Positions 46,072-57,958 of a stretch of 64,000 bases of DNA are shown here, in pieces (the stretch's first letter is position 1; each line of letters opens with the position of its first letter). The stretch comes from Maratus speciosus (taxonomy: Eukaryota > Arthropoda > Arachnida > Araneae > Salticidae). The notes under the pieces are model-generated. The model was not told where the DNA came from. It did no database searches and worked only from the letters and a program-made list of their open reading frames with translations. The stretch lies in the NCBI GenBank assembly GCA_963932465.1, contig OZ010786.1, positions 445,644,619 through 445,708,618 on the forward strand, given 5' to 3'. The translations under genes and the position numbers were made by a program.

Positions 46072-46075
46072 ACAG

Positions 46076-46499
46076 TAAGTGAAATTATATAGTCCTCATA
46101 GTGGTGCTCAAGAATGTAAATGTTACATTTTTTTAAAAAACAAAATATTACTATTAGTTTCTTTCGTAATTTTATTTTATTTTAATATAAGGATGAAGGT
46201 TCCTATTAGAAATGTTAAATATACTTTGTAGCTTTTGTTTTAATGCTAACAATTCTTTTACTTATTCTGATTTGAAATAATAATACACTTTGTAAACACC
46301 ATGTAAATTTTTGATATTTTCGAAAATTTTAGAACATTTGGCATATCGTAGCAGCCATTTTAGGTAGAAGCGTAAAATTCAAGATAACAAACATACTAAA
46401 AAAAATAGGTAAACACATTTCATCTTTGCTAAGATATATTTCGTTTGATTGAGAATTCCTTTTGAGAAATCGACCAGCGAAGCGGGCGAAGTCCGCTAG
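46076..46499 (+). mobile_element. Probable Helitron 3' end
   Basis: Ends 'gcgggcgaagtccgctag|t', with a GCGG/CCGC hairpin directly before CTAG (46496-46499) and T. Where the Helitron begins is unknown; it may have removed the 3' end of the pogo element. Confidence 0.45.
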
Positions 46500-47619
46500 T
46501 AATAAATAAAACTTTAATAAAACTTTGCTTAACTCCTCCGCTACGATCGTCGTGTATTACATTTTGTTTGCATACCATCGCGCAAACTATGCAGAATGAG
46601 TTTCCTTGCTGTGAATACATAAAAGTTGTCTAAAGGATCGTATCTCAACAACGCATAGTTTTAGAGATAAATGCAAGAGAAAAACTCCGATATCAGATAC
46701 ACCCTATCAGTTTGTAACGAATTACTATTAGTTCGTGCAGCGGTTGCTCGAACCATTACGAGTTCAAGGTTGGAATTACCGGATTAATTAAAACTAAGGA
46801 TCGAACGAAACAGGTTTTTAAGACCGAAACCGACCCCCGAATTTCGGTAAACTTCCTATTTTCTGACGAAAACGAAAACGAAAATGTCAAATTTATTAAA
46901 AAAAGTAATTCATACATGTATAAGAATACATAATTATTAATTAATTATACGTGTTTATTAAAAATATACTTAATTTTTAATTAATTATACACATGGCTCC
47001 AGTTGCCTCTCTGTGCCTCGGACCCAAACTTTTTATTTTCATATAAAGTAAAATGTAATTGATTCAACAACGACACAGAATGATTTTCTAATCATACGAA
47101 TTTCATCTGATTAAAAAATGTTTTAGGTATACATACCTCGATTTATCTTTTATAATGATTTTTACATTTGAACAACTGTTATACTAGAACTTTCTGAAAG
47201 AGTATTCGAAACACTTCTGCGGTTTAACGCTGAAAATTTTCTATTACTGTCAAGTCTGAAGCTTTTAGTGAGCACGTGAAAAGCCTCTTAAAAGTTTAGT
47301 CATATATGCATTGCTTGCGCTATAATTTGAACTCACATCTTGAGTCAGATAATTGTAGATGACTGATAATTTTAAACAGCAATGTTCATAGCAATAAATA
47401 AAGAGTGTCTCATTTGAGCCGATACAGCTCAAATCAAACAGTAATGTTGAAAATTTCTGAAGGAAGAAACACAATTTTTGGAATACAGATAGTATCTGTA
47501 GAGCTTCGGTCCGGCCGAATTTTTGGCAACATTTTCGCCGAGAACGAATTTCCAGCGAAACTCAGATTTTGGAACGAAAACGAAAACAAAACCGAATTAT
47601 CAGTCGTTCTCGAGTAAAA
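46500..47619. other. AT-rich unassigned stretch
   Basis: Contains two patches of 'gaaaacgaaaacgaaaa' (46869 and 47575) near 'cgaattt' words in mirrored settings, hinting at a decayed inverted-repeat element between about 46830 and 47600. No gene is supported. Confidence 0.35.
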
Positions 47620-47945
47620 ATTCGATTTGCATATTAAAATGCAACTGGTCTGCCAGGCCATATTCATATCTTGGTGGAAACTGCCTGCAGGCCCGATTTT
47701 AGTGGTTGATTGATAGATTTCCCATTAGGTTTTCTTGCATACAGTCCTCCATGTTTTCATACCTTAGGACACAGAGAAACACAATGGGAAACCTATCAGT
47801 CAACCACTAAAATTAGGTCTGCGGGTGGTTTCCGTCAAGGTATGACTTTGCAGATCAGTTGAATTTTAATATGCTAATCGAGTTTTAAATTTTAACTAAT
47901 CCTGGAATTTCAGCCATGAACTCGATGAGGTGATGGTTTGTGAAT
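47620..47945. mobile_element. Fold-back MITE family H, copy 2 (5' truncated)
   Basis: Shares 'gcatattaaaatgcaact', 'atcttggtggaaa', 'cctggaatttcagcc' and the palindromic arms with 38700-39082. The outer part of the left arm is missing. Confidence 0.78.
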
Positions 47946-48329
47946 CTACCGCCTGGTCTGTATTGCACTGACCGAGAAAAAGTACATATCGCATTACTCA
48001 CGAGCGGAATACGTTATAGCTATGCGAAAATTGTCGATAGTTTTCAACTGCCGACTTCTAAAGCTAGCCGAACTGTGGCTGTTCATTTGCATGTTAGACA
48101 CACACCTACTGCCCATTTCTTTTTAAATTGTTCCCCTTTCACGGGAGTATGGATTGATGATGTATTGATAATGTAAGTTGGACGGTTTAAAATCTTTTTT
48201 TAGCCCCCGGTACGGTATGCTATTTCTTTCTCCCAGCTTATTTTGTGTCGTCTTCAAAAAATAACGTTACCTTACAGAAGAAACAAAGCAGGTGTATCAT
48301 TGTATGATTAAATGCTCTATAGCAATTTT
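47946..48329. other. Unassigned stretch
   Basis: A 78-codon frame (47940-48176) begins in the MITE flank and has no recognised domain. No other signal. Confidence 0.35.
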
Positions 48330-48630
48330 TACAATTTCTAAGCATCGCACATTTTCAATTTTTATACCGTCGTACTGAAGAAAAAAAAGTACTTTTAAAT
48401 GCAATTTGTTTGAAAACTGTATCGCCATTTATTTTTGAAATATTAATTTTTTTGTAATTTTGAGCACCATTTGTTTAATTTTGGTAACTCAAGTACTCCA
48501 TTTATGTAGAAATTAAAGAGAAAATAGTTGAAAAATAGCAATTATATCTTTTTATAGTAATTTTCTCATAACAACCGAAAGAAAATGTAATTAAAATAGG
48601 TGCTACTTTGAAAAAAAAAAAAAAAAAAAA
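48330..48630 (+). mobile_element. Helitron family A fragment
   Basis: Shares 'aaatgcaatttgtttg', 'accgtcgtac' and 'gaaatattaatttttttgta' with 7660-7790. It ends in a poly-A run at 48611-48636. No termini. Confidence 0.65.
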
Positions 48631-48699
48631 AAAAAACGAATAATTTTTGTTAAAACATGGCTCTATTACAAACTACATTTAATTTTAAGTATCTATAGA

Positions 48700-48951
48700 C
48701 GCTTTCAGTGTGACGTCAGTCATGACGTTTTGGTTGGAAACTGACTCCAAACAAACGGTTGCTATGAGTCATTTCTTTTTAAATATAAATCGTGGAAAAT
48801 GTTGCCAGTACAAGTATTAAAACACTTAGATGTGAGATATAGATATAAGATATAGCTGCAACACACAAACAAAATAGGAAATACAACATAACAACCGTTT
48901 GTTTGGAGTCAGTTTCCAACCAAAACGTCATGACTGACGCCACGACTGAAA
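48700..48951. mobile_element. Fold-back MITE, arms about 65 bp
   Basis: 'gtcagtcatgacgttttggt' and 'gactccaaacaaacggttg' in the left arm recur inverted at 48887-48942 almost without change. Ends and target duplication could not be fixed. The spacer of about 120 bp is AT-rich. Confidence 0.8.
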
Positions 48952-50433
48952 TCGTGTGTGTTAATGTTACAAACAAATGAAGGTCTATGAATCATTAGAT
49001 AGCCGCTTTTTTTGTCGAGTTTCTTGAATGACGGCCTCTTTTTGCTGGATTTGTGTATTATTTTGCAATAATGTCATCCTATGCATGCTTTACTGTAGAT
49101 GTTTAAGAGTGGATCGTAAATGTGGAATTCCTTAGTGGATGCGAATGGCGCCATGTTACATTAAATAAAAGCGTGTGCTTTAAGTCTTAAAATTGAAATA
49201 TGTTTTGTACTATTTATGTATACAAATATTTTTTTTTTCATCGGGGGCAACACTAAAATCTGAAAAAACAGAATTCCTGTTTTCTAGTTTTATATATCTT
49301 GTTTCTCATCCGGTTTTCAATTTCATGCGGTTCAATAAAGCTTATTTTTGGTGTTTCGGATGGAACGTAATTTTTTTTTTTTTTTTTTGCTTTTTTTTCT
49401 CGAAAACTATGCGTTTTAGAGGCTTGGTTCTTCGGACACTTTTCAAGCACCACGAGCAAAGATTTTCGTTCTGCAAAGCTTGGGAGGTAGTATTGGAACA
49501 TCCTGTGGCAATCATGGAATACATTTATATTTATAAAGTGAGAAGGACTGTCAAAGTCCATACTGAACATGTGATTTCCGTTTCTTTTTATTATTTAATT
49601 GGAACCGGAATACATTTACAGATATCTTTAAAAATAATGCTAAAAGTATTTTCAATTTTCATGTCTAAATAAAAATAAAATGCAAAATTCAAAGCTCGCG
49701 GTTGAATAACGATTTGCACACATACTTTTTATTTAGGAAAACATTTTTATCTTCACATTTACATTATGTAAGAAATAATTTAAAATTCCTGTATAGAAAT
49801 TTCAACTCGAATAATAAAATCAAATCCCATTGCACAGAAGGAAGAATTTCAAGTACATATCTCTGTATTCTTGACATTTTCACAGTCATAGTTTCTTGAA
49901 ATATGCAACGTAACGTATACATATATTCAAAACTGTTGAGAACCGTTGAATCAGATATTTCTTTAGTTTTTATGGGAATTTTTAAGATAGGGTTTCCTTT
50001 TCTTTTTTTGTTGCTGTTGACCTCTTATTTTTAAAAAGAAGTTCTAGATAAAACATCCTGTACAACAAATAATTTTATGTTTTGAATATTTTATTTTGAA
50101 TCTAAAATGTATATGACTTTCTAACATGTTTTCTTCCAAAAATGAAACAAGTATTATTTTAGTGTAAAAATACAAGTTGCGGTATTGTTTTTAATACCCC
50201 TAGCATAGCAAAACGACAGACCATGTCCTAATGGCATTGTGGGATTCTATTTTAAAAGGGGATGCCAGCCTAGAACCTAAAAAAAAAAAAAATCAAGTAT
50301 TTTTGGCTAAAAAAAGTTAATGTTTATTTCCGCTTTCAACGATTTGCACAGCGTTCAATTATAAAAACCCGCAGTTCTACAGGTTTTTGTAATGCATCAT
50401 TTGCCGAAGCGTCAATACCTCTTTCAAAATTTT
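48952..50433. other. AT-rich unassigned stretch
   Basis: Frames of 60-159 codons (for example 49193-49672) run through poly-T tracts and lack any recognisable domain; I treat them as chance. No repeat partner found. Confidence 0.35.
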
Positions 50434-50880
50434 AACAAGTTGAAAATTGCACGTCAAACGTGGCAAATGAGATACGTTCGTACTATAACTAGTTTTATAA
50501 ACATTTTTTGCATCGTATATTGTACTGAATGCATATTTTAGTGCACTTCATAAGTGTATATCAATTTCATTCTGTTCGAAAGGCTGTAACATCATTAAAA
50601 TGCACTCGAAATAATTTTTTCCCACTGGCCGTAATGTAACGGAAAACTTTTGACTCTCCCTGTCACTAAACTATACATCCGATTTTTCTAAAATTTGAAA
50701 TGACTCGACAAATTTTGCAACAATTATACATTTAAAATTTCAGGCCATTCAGTTGGGTAGTTTTTGCTCTGTTATATGCGGACGCATGGACAAGAAGACA
50801 GACAGACAAACAGACGGACCGAACGACGACTATAGGTGCTTCGTATTTATATAATTAGGAATGCACCTAAAAAGCGTTTT
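50434..50880 (-). mobile_element. Helentron-like family B, copy 3
   Basis: Minus strand: 'aggtgcattcctaattatat', the CTGTC-rich stretch, then 'agtacgaacgtatctcattt' and the hairpin 'ccacgtttgacgtgc'. Collinear with 11605-12018. Confidence 0.7.
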
Positions 50881-51044
50881 ACTCATAATGGTATTTTTTG
50901 AACTGATGGCCATTCTGTGAAACTTATTAATTAAGCTGGCAAATATGGAGTGAAGCAACACTATAAAAAATTGTTTCTTATTTTAGGAAAATATAAAATA
51001 ACCACAAACGAAAATATACAAAAACCTCTTCCGAGTTACTAATC

Positions 51045-51570
51045 TAATCTAATCTAATAGCCCTCCCTGGGAACATGCTTGTGGCTGATGGTTGGGTCAA
51101 GCCCCTAGCTCAGGGCGGGATGTTCCTACCACCTTTGCGGCACCTCAAACTAGGGAACGTTATTGGTTTGAATATGAACTAAGTATTTTCAGATAATAAT
51201 TACTAAAATTAATAACACTTAAGATAAGAGGCAATTACAGTAGTTATAGGTTATATGCATGTTCCAATACAATTTTTAAGATATGATACAATATCATACG
51301 ATTTACTACAATTACAATAATTACTAAGTTGTTTCAATTTTTACAACACTTTTCTAAATCAGTTTTAACCTTAATATCACACTACAGGTCACACTGCAGA
51401 ATGACACACTGTGTAGTAATCATAATGTTTAAAATAATCAATTTAGTTACAATTTATGACAAACAGATTACAATACTAATGCTGGAATGACCAAATTATT
51501 TATAGTATTTACAACATATTTGCAACACAATTAATTGAAGCATTATTTTACTTTTTTCAAAATTTCTAGA
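51045..51570 (-). mobile_element. Probable LINE 3' end with ATTAG pentamer tail
   Basis: On the minus strand the segment ends 'gggagggctattagattaga' as (ATTAG)4, near 51065-51043. Many non-LTR retrotransposons end in a short tandem repeat instead of poly-A. Just inside is a GC-richer block ('ccctagctcagggcggga' on plus). No reverse transcriptase remains, consistent with 5' truncation. Assignment is tentative. Confidence 0.45.
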
Positions 51571-51571
51571 T

Positions 51572-51638
51572 TTAAAGTTTCTAAAGATAAAGAGCGCTAA
51601 TGATTTTGACAAGCGCTCTTTATCTTTAGAAACTTTAA
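51572..51638. other. Perfect 27 bp hairpin bounded by TTAA
   Basis: Arms 51572-51598 and 51612-51638 are exact inverse copies around a 13-nt loop. Each arm ends outwardly in TTAA (51572-51575, 51635-51638). The right TTAA is also the left target site of the element at 51639. Confidence 0.95.
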
Positions 51639-52610
51639 GGGGTCTCAGGACTCTTAAAATTGGAAAAAAAAACGAAAAAAAAGGACCCTTTTCAACATTT
51701 AATATCTTAAAATGTATTCGATATTAAGGCACAATTTTAAATGGTAATGAAAGATACAAGTATGTTCTTTCATTTCAAGTATTTGAAAAATTGCAAGATG
51801 CAGAATGAGTACTTACAGGGAGCTCCAAACTGTCAGACATTTGACGAGCAGAAAATCGGCATAACAGCTTATGCGCACGATTACAAAATAAATTTTGCAA
51901 CTAGAATAAAAATTTTGGTGCCTACTTATACCTCAGATTATAATAATTCCACTGAACCTAAATAAATTTGTATTTAAAGCATTTTTATATTTTTAATACA
52001 AAGTCGTATTTAGCTAATGCAAAATTTAGAAAACTTCAACAATATAAACCTCTAAAAAATTTTTCTTTTTACAATAAAAATGAAGTTTTAGGTTCAGTTT
52101 ATACAGACTAACATGAAACATATGTTTCGAAAATTTCATGAAAAAATATTCAGAAGTTTTTGAGATATCGTTCGCGTTACGCCCAAAAACGTCATTTGGA
52201 GAAAACTGACTTCAAAGTTTTGAAAACACCGCTTCAGCTATTGAGCGAGTATAGTTCTAAATGCCATAACTTCTGTTCTAATGGGAGTTTAAGGATAACA
52301 ATTATATCAAAATGTTCAGAAAACGTAGAAGTTTGACATCTAAAAAAATTAAAATTTCGAAAATTTTAGAGCTTTAAGAGTCCTGAGCAGGGGCGTAGCC
52401 ACAGATATTTTTTCGGGGGGGGGGGGGGAGAATTCGAAAATTTCCCAACTTGAAACAAATTGCTCCAATTTTCGACTAAAATGATATGCACAACGTGTGT
52501 AATAATTATAATGATACTTTTGCATAAAAAATTCCTTTTCAAAGAAAAATTCTGAAACTGAAAACATAAAAATACTAATTACGGGTTTGTTTACTAAAAA
52601 AATAAATACG

Positions 52611-53586
52611 CTTTTTACTTTCTTCTATCTTTACAAGAAGAAAGTATTGGATTCGTGAAAAAATTTGACTTCCGGTTTTAGACTAATTTATGCGTTTTAG
52701 TAAGTCCTGAACACGATTCGACTGTTTTTAGAAAATATCTGTCTGTCTATATGTGATACAAATTTTGTGGGCATTCTAACACAAGAACTAATGCACGAAA
52801 TTTAATAAAACTTTAGAGATTCACTTATACAGTCGAACCTCGTTAACGCGAACACTCAGGGGGAAACTTTTTTTGTTCGTATTAAAAGTAGTTCGTGTTA
52901 TCGGAACTTAACTACATTACATACAAATGGACGAGGCAATCGGAAACAGTTCGTGTTAACGAGGTTTGACTGTACCTTGATAAAAATTGGTGCTGATTTG
53001 TTTTTGGTGTAAATCGTCCAACAGGTGGCACTGCTATGCGGCATTTTTCACGATTTACATGATTTTTGCGATAATTATATCTCAAAAACTATTGCACGGA
53101 ATTTGATCAAATGTCATATTAGTTAAACCTTGATATAATTTGATGCAGATTAGCTTTTTATGTATATCATACAGCAGGTGGCGCTGCTATGCAGCATTTT
53201 TCACGATATTGCGATAGCTGTATCTCAAAAACTAATGCACGGAATTTAGTCAAACTTCATATTCTACATAAGTAGTACTTCCACATAAATAGATCCTTAT
53301 TAGGCTTGGGTCTCTACTCTCCAAAGCTGTCGCTTTTGTGCACTTTGAGTAAGGAATTTTGGTTGCAGACATCTAAGAGGCTGGGTGCCAAAATTCAATG
53401 ATTTGTTTGGAAAATGCTATGCTTATATCTCCTTTTTAAATGCACACAGTTCAACAAATCTATACCTTTAGAGTTTGTTATTATAGGCAAAGAATTGTCA
53501 TTTAATTTTGGCACTGTGATTGCAAATTTTGAGGCATTAACATGTATGGAGTAGAAGAAAATTTTGGGATTGGCACATCCGACTAG
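52611..53586 (+). mobile_element. Helentron-like family E, copy 3
   Basis: 5' 'ctttcttctatctttacaag' (hairpin with 'agaagaaag'), then 'cttccggttt', CTGTCTGTC, core units with 'caacaggtggc' near 53019 and 'agcaggtggcgctg' near 53172, and a 3' block 'tagaagaaaattttggg' ending 'ccgactag|t' at 53586. It is interrupted at 52830-52972 by a MITE. Confidence 0.75.
52830..52972. mobile_element. 143 bp pogo/Tigger-type MITE
   Basis: Ends 'cagtcgaacctcgttaacgc' and its inverse at 52972, flanked by TA (52828-52829, 52973-52974). The sibling sequence at 25996-26010 ('ttcaggtataccttgat') shows the site without it. Confidence 0.93.
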
Positions 53587-53599
53587 TTTTCACTTAATA

Positions 53600-54500
53600 T
53601 TAATTCTTGTGGTCTTCAAAGAAGCCCACCTATTAATAACATCGCTTAGCTTAATAAAATTCCCTAGTTCACTTTCATAGGCTGTAAAGTCTGTCATCCC
53701 TCTTTGTAGCTTGCAATATATATTTTTAAAATTTTTATTTGACTAAAGATTCTTTCATTAGAGGCAACGCCATAAAGATAAGCTGCTGTGAATGTTAAGG
53801 TACGAGTATATAGTTTGACGGCGTGACCCAAATAGTCTTTGAATTTCATGGCATGAGTAAAAGATTTGTTAAGTGAGTTGGGATTTGGTTTATTTCTATT
53901 TGACTCTGCAAGTCATGTACATCCGGTTACTCATATACAAGTGGAAACATTATTAACTTTTCCCTTGCACGATTGTAATTTAAATATGGAATGCATTGCT
54001 GCAATATTCTCTTGATATAGGGAACATTGTCATTTAAGCCCATTACTAAATTCCCGAAATTTTCTTGTATTTCTTATAATTCTTTACTGTAAAACTTATG
54101 TGTATCAATGTCCATTGCTGTGCTATTAATTTTATCTATTGCCTTTGGTGAAACGGTTTTCCTACGGTGCTTTCGGAACTCAACTTCTCCAGTCACATCC
54201 TAATATTCATAATTGTTTGTGAGCTTGTCTGTAAGGAAATCTTTATTTCTTCAAAATTTTATTCAAGTGCAACGTGCCAGTGTTTTACTGCATGTCGATT
54301 TTTTCTTCAGTTGATGGACTGCTTTCATGGTCATATTTCTGTTCCAAATTAAAATCGTCCATTTTTTTCCTTTTTCATCCTCGAATAGATTTTTTAGATG
54401 CTCCAAAATCTTGCACGAAAACTCTTTTCTTATTATGAAGGGTTTCTTCGTGCTGAGATTTATAGTAACTTTTTAGAACAGCTTTAAACACAGAACACTG
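53600..54500 (-). pseudogene. hAT transposase relic, C-terminal region
   Basis: Reading the minus strand near 53800-53720 gives LTFTAAYLYGVASNERIFSQ, which has the pattern of the hAT C-terminal dimerisation domain (small residues, then S-x-E-R-x-F-S). Minus frames near 53700-53620 continue with a different phase. The upstream parts (54500-53800) are too decayed to show the RNase-H core. It lies between the hAT termini, as expected. Confidence 0.7.
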
Positions 54501-55215
54501 GACTTTTGGTTTAAAATTTTATAAGCACATATGAATATAAGCAAACAGGACTGATATATATTTCCGCACGCAAATAAAAGTAAAATGTGACAAATTTATC
54601 TAAACTAACGACTTCTTATATCCGCATTTGCTCATATAACGCTTTTTACTTGACAGCGAAGGGTTAACTAATTTTTGCGGCAAAAAAATCACGAGAATAA
54701 GTAAAATATTGTCCAAAAATCGCAAAATTAGTAAAAAAAGTTGTGAAAACTCATCAAATCTTCTTGCCCATAGCTGTGTTTCAAGTTGGTTACCACATTC
54801 ATTTCTGTTGTGCTACAAGTTATCTCCAATTTTCAAAAGAAGCTGCAATTCTTTTGGATTAAAATAGCTGGATTCTCTTTTGCGAGGAGAAGGGGAGGTA
54901 GGGTGAAATTTTAGAGAAAGGAACAATGTTTTGGAGGAAATAAAGGAACTGGTTAGTCAGTTATTGATGAACAGGAGTAGAGAAATTTAGGTCTGGTAGA
55001 TGTACAATATTTTTGTAGAACTGAAAAATACAATGATAGATTGAGTGTGGCTGATTTCTTTTTGTATTTCTTTTGATAATTTAACTTGTTTACTGTTGCA
55101 GTACTCAAAATAATCACCAAAACAATAAAAATTTCGTAAATTTTCTACTATTACTTTTAAAAAAGTAAATGTCTCAAAAATCTAGAATTTCCCAACTCTA
55201 AGCTCAAATTTCCCA
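54501..55215. other. Interior of hAT element, decayed
   Basis: No readable domain. A/T-rich with a few purine tracts near 54890. Probably former transposase 5' sequence and leader. Confidence 0.4.
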
Positions 55216-55649
55216 ACTTCACATATATTGGGGGGAGAGGCTCCCCCCATACCCCCCCATGGCGACGCCCCTGGTCCTGAGACACCTTAAAAACGATTTA
55301 AAGAAGCATTTACAAAAAGCAGTTTTTTTTCTGCTGCTGATTTTCGGAAACGTTAAAGCAGCATTTATAAAAACAGTTTTTTTTACGCTGCTGCTGATTT
55401 TCGGAAAAGTTTCCAAGTAGTTTTAGTAGTGTATTAATTAGTTTTCTTAATCTGAAAAAATATAGGTTTTTCGGATGCTATCAATTCTCAAGTAAACATT
55501 CATGTTTAACAAACATGTTTTACAGACAAACATGATAAATTAACAGCATTAACATTAACATTACTTGCTATTTTATGCTACTCTTGCATGTATAAATTCA
55601 GTTACGTAGCTGAAAATATTTAACTCAGAAATAATAGCATCGTAAAAAC

Positions 55650-56508
55650 AAGGGTTCTCACTGTTTTTTGACCAATATTAGCGATTTGGCAAATAAGAAA
55701 TAAAAAACAGTAGCCAAATGAAAAAAAAAAATGTTAGCAAAATAGTTTTGGCATGAAACACTGAAAAATCTATCTTTAACCCCGTTCTATATCCCTTTTT
55801 TCCAATAGGCTCTAAAATTACCTAATTTTTTTAATTGTTTATAAAATAGAAATTTGACTATCTGCTACATAAACTATTAAAAATAACTACTACATTGTAA
55901 ATGTCTTCTAAATGTGTTAATTTTTCAAACATTATTTTAACAGTCTGTATAAAAATTCAAAACATCTACCTTTGATTTGCTATTGTAAAAATATACACTA
56001 AAAATTGTTATGAGATTTCGACTCTAACCGGTTGAAAAAAATTGACTGGCCAATGATACTTTGCATGCAGCTAATAAATATTACGGTAAATGGCTAATTT
56101 CAACACCGCACTCCAGCAAAACTTTTCTTTATTTGGCACTAGATGCGACTAATTTTGTTTGTGTATAATATTGCTTACAGGCGCATAGATAGTGATTAAG
56201 TAAGAATAGAGAAATACCTATCACATAATCCTTTCTGTGTCTTTGGCTGTTGCTAAACTGAATTGGTGCTGAGTCGGTATCTCTATAAATACAGCAATGT
56301 AAGTGGCACAGTGCGACTGAACATTCAAAGCGATAGCAATCGTTCAGCAACGTGGATAAAAATCTCGACTGTACAACATTGGCAAACACACACACAAAAA
56401 GAGTAGAAATTGAGCACTCGCAATTTGGCGGTCTGATTGTTCGTTTACTCGCCTAATGAAGCATTTTGTCGCGATTTGGCGCAATGGCGAGCGGAAGCGA
56501 GAACCCTG
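55650..56508. mobile_element. Non-autonomous hAT element, 859 bp
   Basis: Ends 'aagggttctc' and inverted 'gagaaccctg' (expected CAGGGTTCTC; the first base is changed on the left). The direct 8 bp GTAAAAAC is at 55642-55649 and 56509-56516. Subterminal 'gcgatttggc' and 'atttggcg' words occur near both ends, as hAT binding sites often do. It separates two halves of the fold-back segment also seen at 14775-15090. No transposase. Confidence 0.9.
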
Positions 56509-56770
56509 GTAAAAACTGATATCCTGGTTAGCGAAAACTGATTAATGTGCTACAAAAATTACTCGGAAACGTTTCTGTAAATACGTGACGGTAAAAGAAA
56601 CTTTGTTTTTATAAATTCTTCTTTTAATCACAATAATATAAGAGTTCCGAGGTTTCTAATGATAATGAACGTTTTTCGGAATCATGTGTACCTCGGAAGC
56701 GGTTATTCTGTATTTTCGTGCGTGGCTATGTTATATTTTTGTTGATTGTAATATTCAGTTCTGCAGAACG

Positions 56771-57330
56771 TCTTTTAATCACTGGAGCGAATATCTTATA
56801 TTAAAGATTATTCCTCTTGGTAGAAGCACTAGACGACAGACCCTAATTTACGCGATTAGCTACTGTCAGAGTTTTTCTCGTCATTCCCTGCGATAAGTTT
56901 TCCCGCAGAGTTCTATGAGACGCGCGATGAAGAGGTTGTAATATGTACGGGTATTGCATTATTGTTTTCAGGTGGAGTTTGTCATGAGACGCGATTCGCA
57001 GAAGTTGTCTACGAGGCGGGCAGAGGTGGAGTGATAAAATGTAGGTGTGTGAATGTTTTTCCTGAGAGGATTTATTCTGGGGTTCCTAAATCTGTACATA
57101 TGTATTATAATTGTACATAGGATGAGTTCGATGACTAAACCTTGTATCTTTATCCTCATCTATTAAACGTTTTCTACTAAATTTTAGAGTGGCGCATTTA
57201 ATTCGAGTGATAAGTCCATTATTAAAAATTGTGGCGCCTACTATGGAAAGTAGACTGCTATATCCCTAATTTTTTTCTCACTGTTGGAATTCTGCGTAGT
57301 TCTATTAGATGATCTGAACCTCCACCTTCA
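56771..57330. other. Unassigned; possible solo LTR with PBS-like site
   Basis: The CpG-containing segment 56820-57230 ends before 'tggcgcctactatgg' at about 57232, which resembles the primer-binding region and following bases of Ty3/gypsy elements. No matching second LTR or polyprotein is seen. Alternatively it is host DNA. Confidence 0.3.
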
Positions 57331-57955
57331 ATTTTAGCCCCGTGGTTAGAAAGTTGAATTCGGAATTAGTTAGGGGAAAGCTGGAAATTGTTTTAATCTA
57401 TTTAGTTTAGGTCTAGAATGAATATGCTAAGTTTTCCCCCTCGTAGTAGGTGAGCGTTAGAAAATATGTACAGATTTATAGTCAAAAAACACGGTTTTTT
57501 TAAAATACCATAACAATATCTCAAAACAGCTAACTCTGTCAAAAACATTGTTAGTGCAAATGTTGCAGAGCTTAAAATTCTGAGTAAAATGAGTACCTAC
57601 ACTTAGTATTTGTGTTGAACATTAAGGTCACAATTCTACTTTAAAATTTTAGACCTGTGATCAGGGGGTTGAACTCAGAATTAAATAGGAGAAAACTGGA
57701 AATTGTTTTAATCCCTTCAGTTTAGGTCTAAAATGAAACGTACTATGTTTTGTTCCTCATACTTGGGTGAATGTTAGAAAATATGTACATTTTTATTTTC
57801 GTAAAACACGTTTTTTTAATTACCTTAACAATATCTCAAAACAGCCAACTCCATAAAAAACACTGTAAATACAAATTTTGTAGAGCTTAATATTCTGAAT
57901 AAAATGAGTACCGTCATTACTATTTTTGCTCAACATTAAGGTCGCAATTCTATTA
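57331..57955. repeat. Two-copy tandem repeat, about 314 bp
   Basis: 'ctggaaattgttttaat', 'gttagaaaatatgtaca', 'aacaatatctcaaaacag' and 'ttctgaataaaatgagtacc'-like landmarks occur in the same order in both copies (57331- and 57645-). The Tc1-like element at 57959 begins just after the second copy. Confidence 0.85.
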
Positions 57956-57958
57956 GTA

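Larger units (their letters stand above)
43465..46075 (+). mobile_element. pogo/Tigger-type transposon, 3' TIR not found
   Basis: 5' end 'cagtaaaactcggatataac' after TA (43463-43464), then 'cgcttttaacgc' repeats at 43570-43620, typical of Tigger termini. The transposase gene follows. I cannot find the matching inverted end downstream of 46075, so the element is truncated or the end has decayed. An insertion of about 570 bp splits the coding region at 44600-45180. Confidence 0.85.
52388..55273. mobile_element. hAT transposon with 8 bp target duplication
   Basis: Ends 'caggggcgtagcca' and inverted 'tggcgacgcccctg', flanked by the direct 8 bp GTCCTGAG at 52380-52387 and 55274-55281. CAGGGGCG ends and 8 bp duplications define hAT (known). 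A G-run (52414-52429) and a matching C/G-rich patch (55230-55258) sit just inside the ends. It encodes a decayed transposase on the minus strand and contains a Helentron-like element (52611-53586). Confidence 0.93.
51639..55286. mobile_element. TTAA-flanked (piggyBac-like) MITE, split by a hAT element
   Basis: Left end 'ggggtctcaggactcttaaa' and right end, inverted, 'ggtgtctcaggactcttaaa' (the right copy spans the hAT insertion point). TTAA lies at 51635-51638 and 55287-55290. Without the hAT insertion it is about 754 bp. A TTAA target is diagnostic for piggyBac-type transposition (known). No transposase is present, so it is non-autonomous. One short plus frame (51741-51965) is not recognisable. 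Confidence 0.85.
50960..56770. mobile_element. Large nested composite of the 13281 TIR family
   Basis: The left end 'cactataaaaaattgtttct' with 'cgaaaatatacaaaaacctc' near 51018, and on the right the inverted 'accgcttccgag' and 'cacgaaaatacagaataacc' (around 56690-56740), match the long TIRs at 13300-13440 and 15118-15290. In between lie a LINE-like tail, a TTAA-flanked element containing a hAT element, and a second hAT element. That both ends belong to one element is an inference. Confidence 0.5.

Noticed and set aside
49193..49672. 159-codon plus-strand membrane protein (many Phe)
   Set aside because: Phe runs come from poly-T tracts; no known domain, no splice or promoter context, and a competing minus frame of similar length.
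51043..51065. Telomeric repeat
   Set aside because: The pentamer is ATTAG/CTAAT, with only four copies; the arthropod telomere motif is TTAGG. It fits a LINE tail better.
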